Shown: piece by piece, positions 53,766 to 56,858 of the stretch
How positions within the stretch are numbered: the stretch's first letter is position 1
Layout of the letters: every line of letters starts with the position of its first letter
Assembly (NCBI GenBank): GCA_029262535.1
Contig: JAJCZF010000052.1
Span: 1 to 56,858, forward strand
Direction of reading: 5' to 3'
Source of the DNA: Deltaproteobacteria bacterium
GTDB lineage: Bacteria > Desulfobacterota > GWC2-55-46 > JAJCZF01
DNA: 56,858 nt
Program-made: the position numbers and the translations under genes
Notes under the pieces: model-generated
Databases searched by the model: none
The model's input: only the letters and a program-made list of their open reading frames with translations
What the model was told of the DNA's origin: nothing

Positions 53766-54617
53766 TTAGCCAGTTTTCTTAGATAGCGTGGAATAGAAGT
53801 ACTCTTTGGTCATCTTCTGCTCATCATCAAAAAGGATGCACTTGGTCGGACACTTTACCGTTGGCGTCTCATCCTGCGGGCAGAGCTCATAATCGATCAC
53901 CGCAAGATTATTTTGCATGGTAATACCGCCCTTTACCTCACAACCTCTAACGCAGAGCGTACAGCCGATACATGCCGCCGTACAGTCCTTCTTGGCCAGC
54001 GGGCCTTTGTCGTGATTCTTGCAGTAGACGAAGAGCTTCTGCTCCTCCGGGTGTAGTTCTATAAGATTTCTGGGGCAGGCCGTGACACAGGCGCCGCACC
54101 CTACGCATTTATCATAAAATATAACGGGCAGGCCGTTCTCATCCATGTCCATAGCGCCGAAGGCGCAGGCGGCGACACACTCTCCGAGACCGAGGCAACC
54201 GTAGAGGCAGGACTTCTCGCCACCGGTCATATTGGCGGCGGTACAGGTCGGCTCGCCGCGATATGTAGCACGCCTTACCGCCTCGGCATTTCCACCGCGA
54301 CAATGGAGCACGGCTAACTGGCGGGCGGTCTTGACAGACTCCACGCCCAGTGCGGCGGCAACGGCGTCGACCACCTCCTGCCCGCCGGCGGGACAGGCGT
54401 CTACAGGGGCCTCGCGGCCGACCATCTTCTCGGCCAACTGGTGGCATCCGGCATAACCGCACGCGCCGCAATTCGTCCCGGGAAGGGCATCAAGGACCTT
54501 TTCCACAGTCGGGTCCTCCACCACGCGAAGCTTCTTATCTGCAATGGCGAGGAAACCGGCAAAGGTAAGGCCAAGCCCTCCCATAGCGGCTACTGATATG
54601 TAAATTGACGCGTCCAT
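53766..54617 (-). CDS. rnfB: Rnf complex iron-sulfur subunit RnfB
   Basis: This 283-residue protein has an N-terminal span (about 5-25) and the Fe-S motif GTNCGACGYAGCHQLAEKM with Cys50, Cys53, Cys58 and Cys75. Ferredoxin-type cluster motifs follow (CLYGCLGLGECVAAC, CVGCGACVTACPRN, CIGCTLCVRGC). RnfB takes electrons from reduced ferredoxin on the cytoplasmic side. It is the last gene of the rnf block, as in rnfCDGEAB operons of clostridia and other anaerobes. Confidence 0.95.
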   Translation of the reverse strand: MDASIYISVAAMGGLGLTFAGFLAIADKKLRVVEDPTVEKVLDALPGTNCGACGYAGCHQLAEKMVGREAPVDACPAGGQEVVDAVAAALGVESVKTARQLAVLHCRGGNAEAVRRATYRGEPTCTAANMTGGEKSCLYGCLGLGECVAACAFGAMDMDENGLPVIFYDKCVGCGACVTACPRNLIELHPEEQKLFVYCKNHDKGPLAKKDCTAACIGCTLCVRGCEVKGGITMQNNLAVIDYELCPQDETPTVKCPTKCILFDDEQKMTKEYFYSTLSKKTG

Positions 54618-54674
54618 ATACTTATTATATTACCATCCTCTTAAGGTAGTGGCAATGATCTATATCAAAATTAC

Positions 54675-55253
54675 TTAAACAGAGAGCATGCCTGCAAAGC
54701 CCATAAAGGCCAGGGCCAGCATGCCGGCGACGAGCAGCGTTATGGGCGCTCCGCGAAGCGCCTTGGGAACGTCGGCGAATTCAAGCTCTTCCCTTATACC
54801 GCCCATTATCACCATCGCCATTGTAAAGCCCACGCCACCGCCCACGCCAAAGGCCAGGGTCTCTATAAACGAATACTCCCGAAGCGACATAAAGAGCGCA
54901 AGACCGAGTATCGCACAGTTAGTCGTAATGAGCGGCAGAAATATGCCGAGACTCCGGTAGAGCGACGGGCTCGACTTACGTATAAACATCTCCACCAGCT
55001 GCACGAGCGAAGCTATCGCTATAATAAATGTCACATACTGGAGGAAGGGCAGGTTGAACTTTATTAGTATAAAATGATTTATCAGCCAGGTAATCACGGC
55101 CGTAAGCGTCATGACAAAGGTCGTCGCAAGACCCATATTGATAGATGTCTCCACCCTCTTCGATACACCGAGGAAGGGGCAGATACCGAGGAAGTAGGCC
55201 AGGACGAAGTTATTTACTATGGCCGCCGATAGGAATATTAAGACCGCGGTCAT
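54675..55253 (-). CDS. rnfA: Rnf complex membrane subunit RnfA
   Basis: This 192-residue protein has six predicted spans. It begins LIFLSAAIVNNFVLAYFLGI and contains CPFLGVSKRVETSINMGLAT (the conserved Cys-Pro-Phe-Leu-Gly) and TTNCAILGLALF, with the two half-membrane cysteines that ligate the intramembrane 2Fe-2S cluster with RnfE. It forms part of the ion channel. The start overlaps the stop of rnfE by 4 bases. Confidence 0.96.
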   Translation of the reverse strand: MTAVLIFLSAAIVNNFVLAYFLGICPFLGVSKRVETSINMGLATTFVMTLTAVITWLINHFILIKFNLPFLQYVTFIIAIASLVQLVEMFIRKSSPSLYRSLGIFLPLITTNCAILGLALFMSLREYSFIETLAFGVGGGVGFTMAMVIMGGIREELEFADVPKALRGAPITLLVAGMLALAFMGFAGMLSV

Positions 55254-55864
55254 GGACCCTCCTTCCTCAGGTTGCCGATATAGTTAATTATGCCCATAAG
55301 CATACCGAGCGTCAGGAAGGCCCCGGCCGGAAGGATCATCACTACCCACGGGGTAAAGACGTCCTCTCCCATAAAGACAAAACCGAATATCGCGCCAGAA
55401 CCGAAAACCTCTCTTACCATACCAAGCACGACGAGCACGCCGGTAAAGCCTATACCCATGCCGAGACCGTCTATGATGGAAGGAATAATCGGATGTTTCG
55501 AGGCAAAGAACTCCGAGCGGCCAAGGATTAGACAGTTACATACGATGAGAGGGACATAAGGGCCGAGTGCTTTGGATATCTCCGGTAGCCGTGCCTTGAG
55601 ACAAAGATCGGCAAGCGTCACAAAGGCCGCGATGATCATGATATAGGTCGGTATCCGCACCTGACTCGGCACGATACGCCTGATGAGCGAAACCATGGTA
55701 TTGGAAGCCACAAGCACAAAGAGCGTAGCCAGACCCATAGCGAGCCCGTTTATCGCGCTGTTACTGACGGCCAGTGCCGGGCACATGCCAAGCAGCAGCC
55801 TGAGAACCGGGTTCTCGGCCCAAAGCCCCTTTACGAACTCTGCTCCTAAAGACTTGCCTGCCAT
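55250..55864 (-). CDS. rnfE: Rnf complex membrane subunit RnfE
   Basis: This 204-residue protein with six spans has ENPVLRLLLGMCPALAVSNS and YVPLIVCNCLILGRSEFFAS, the paired cysteine segments of RnfE/NqrD-type subunits. It is homologous to RnfA in the opposite topology. Its start is 2 bases after the rnfG stop. Confidence 0.96.
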   Translation of the reverse strand: MAGKSLGAEFVKGLWAENPVLRLLLGMCPALAVSNSAINGLAMGLATLFVLVASNTMVSLIRRIVPSQVRIPTYIMIIAAFVTLADLCLKARLPEISKALGPYVPLIVCNCLILGRSEFFASKHPIIPSIIDGLGMGIGFTGVLVVLGMVREVFGSGAIFGFVFMGEDVFTPWVVMILPAGAFLTLGMLMGIINYIGNLRKEGP

Positions 55865-55866
55865 CG

Positions 55867-56451
55867 TCAGCTACCGCCCCCTTCAAGTATTTCCAAAACT
55901 ATCTTCATGCGTCTATTCATAGCCTTAACGATCGCCACACTCGAAATGGTCGCGCCGGTTATAGTCTGTATCTGATTAGATTTTTCGGGCTTCTTACCCT
56001 TTAAGTACTCTATCTTCGGCTCGAATGCAAGCCCCTTAAACTGGACCGTGAACTTGTCGCCTTCTATCTTGGTGCCGAGCCCCGGAGTCTCAAGATGCTC
56101 CACGACCTTCATGCCTGTAAGCTTCCTTCTGTCGAGATTAATACCCACCATGATCTTTATAGTGGCGGAAAAGCCCGGCCCGGAGGTCAGAAAGGCGTAA
56201 CCGACCGTATTGCCGCCCGCGTCCATACCCTCGAAGATCTTAACAACCTCGCCACCATCTCTGGTGTACTCTATGGTTTTATAGTCTTTGGCCTTTTCAA
56301 GAACGGAGAATATGGCCCTTCTCTCCTCGGCAATCCTGTTGGCCTCTATTCTTGGATAAAAGCCCTGATAAGCCAAGGCAAGGATCGCGCCCACCACAAT
56401 GGCAAAGCCCGTAAGGACCAGGAGCATCTTTGCTGAATTTGCGTTCTTCAT
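55867..56451 (-). CDS. rnfG: Rnf complex FMN-binding subunit RnfG
   Basis: This 194-residue protein has one N-terminal span (about 9-28) and the periplasmic FMN-binding domain. Its covalent attachment motif lies in QTITGATISSVAIV, with Thr168 of T-G-A-T expected to carry FMN by a phosphoester. GPGFSATIKIMVGIN and EHLETPGLGTKIEGD are also typical. It lies 3 bases after the rnfD stop. Confidence 0.95.
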   Translation of the reverse strand: MKNANSAKMLLVLTGFAIVVGAILALAYQGFYPRIEANRIAEERRAIFSVLEKAKDYKTIEYTRDGGEVVKIFEGMDAGGNTVGYAFLTSGPGFSATIKIMVGINLDRRKLTGMKVVEHLETPGLGTKIEGDKFTVQFKGLAFEPKIEYLKGKKPEKSNQIQTITGATISSVAIVKAMNRRMKIVLEILEGGGS

Positions 56452-56454
56452 GAC

Positions 56455-56858
56455 CTAGACGCCCTCCTTGCCTGCGGGCTTTGGAAAGTCCCCAAAGACC
56501 TTGGGCCTCGTCCACCTGTTAAGGAGCGGCACTATGGCGTTCATCAGCAGTATCGAATACATAACCCCTTCGGGCAGGCCGCCGAGAAGCCTGACCAGAA
56601 CAACGATCAGGCCCGCGACAATGACGAATATCCACTGCCCCTTTGAGGTAACAGGGCTCGTAACCATGTCGGTCACCATGAACCACGCGCCGAGCATAGC
56701 CCCGCCCGAAAAAAGATGAAATAACGGGTTGGGATAAGACGAAGGATCGGCAAGCCAGAAGATCGCGCTAAAACCGGCGATAGAACCGAGATAACCGAGC
56801 GGCAGCTTCCAGTTTATATAACCCTTAAAACGCAGGTACAGGCCGCCGATTATTATTG
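56455..56858 (-). CDS. rnfD: Rnf complex subunit RnfD, C-terminal part (cut by window edge)
   Basis: The frame is open from the right edge (…IIIGGLYLRFKGYINWKLP) to the stop at 56455, giving about 133 residues of the C-terminal half. It contains GGAMLGAWFMVTDMVTSPVT, the segment typical of RnfD/NqrB subunits, and LPEGVMYSILLMNAIVPLL. It continues as membrane spans. An internal ATG at 56697 is not the start. RnfD is the Na+/H+-translocating membrane subunit carrying covalent FMN. The N-terminus and rnfC should lie to the right. Confidence 0.93.
   Translation of the reverse strand, partial: IIIGGLYLRFKGYINWKLPLGYLGSIAGFSAIFWLADPSSYPNPLFHLFSGGAMLGAWFMVTDMVTSPVTSKGQWIFVIVAGLIVVLVRLLGGLPEGVMYSILLMNAIVPLLNRWTRPKVFGDFPKPAGKEGV

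Overview
The window reads as a contiguous piece of chromosome from a Gram-negative (diderm) bacterium, probably an anaerobe of the Desulfobacterota/Nitrospirota type. Supporting signs are LptD and Wza-type outer-membrane proteins, an exosortase-type (PEP-CTERM/XrtA) exopolysaccharide locus, an Rnf complex, System II cytochrome c maturation, a multihaem cytochrome and an AddAB-like nuclease. The taxonomic placement is inference from gene content. I see no rRNA, tRNA, CRISPR array, prophage or insertion sequence.

Bases 1-23349 (all on the minus strand, read right to left) form one exopolysaccharide (EPS) locus. It starts with a LuxR-type regulator, then the secretion core: PrsT-like TPR lipoprotein, Wza-like exporter, GNVR/Wzz chain-length protein, tyrosine autokinase, outer-membrane beta-barrel protein and an ExeA-like ATPase. 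Next come the initiating sugar transferase, a GT2 glycosyltransferase, a uridine-kinase-like protein, a Wzx flippase, a methyltransferase, a Wzy/ligase-like membrane protein, a B12 radical SAM protein, a nucleotidyltransferase, an AlkP-superfamily hydrolase, a GT4 glycosyltransferase and a secreted glycosidase-like protein. At the very edge is the start of another GT4 glycosyltransferase with an in-frame stop. A PEP-CTERM substrate protein lies divergently at 23949-24704 behind a well-formed sigma-54 promoter. The exosortase itself is not in the window.

Bases 24827-31049 hold an AddA/AddB-like helicase-nuclease pair. Bases 31281-33139 hold a six-haem cytochrome with its own terminator, and Maf. 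Bases 33146-35130 hold two arrays of a ~115-bp repeat that bracket an AsmA-like gene. Then, reading leftward on the minus strand, come the complete tryptophan operon trpEGDCFBA, an HD-GYP signalling protein, accD, folC and lptD (47847 down to 35131).

Bases 48249-53250 encode a thiol-redox and cytochrome c maturation block: glutaredoxin-like, CcdA, ResA, CcsB, ResB and a TPR lipoprotein. Bases 53766-56858 encode the Rnf complex in the order D-G-E-A-B on the minus strand, with RnfD cut by the right edge.

The observations I find most worth following are: the repeat family carrying a GCACACCTGTGTGC core with a compensatory change in diverged copies; the coupled AlkP/nucleotidyltransferase/B12-radical-SAM module in the EPS locus; the sigma-54 promoter plus upstream dyad before the PEP-CTERM gene; and a G7 tract inside a predicted promoter spacer upstream of prsT.
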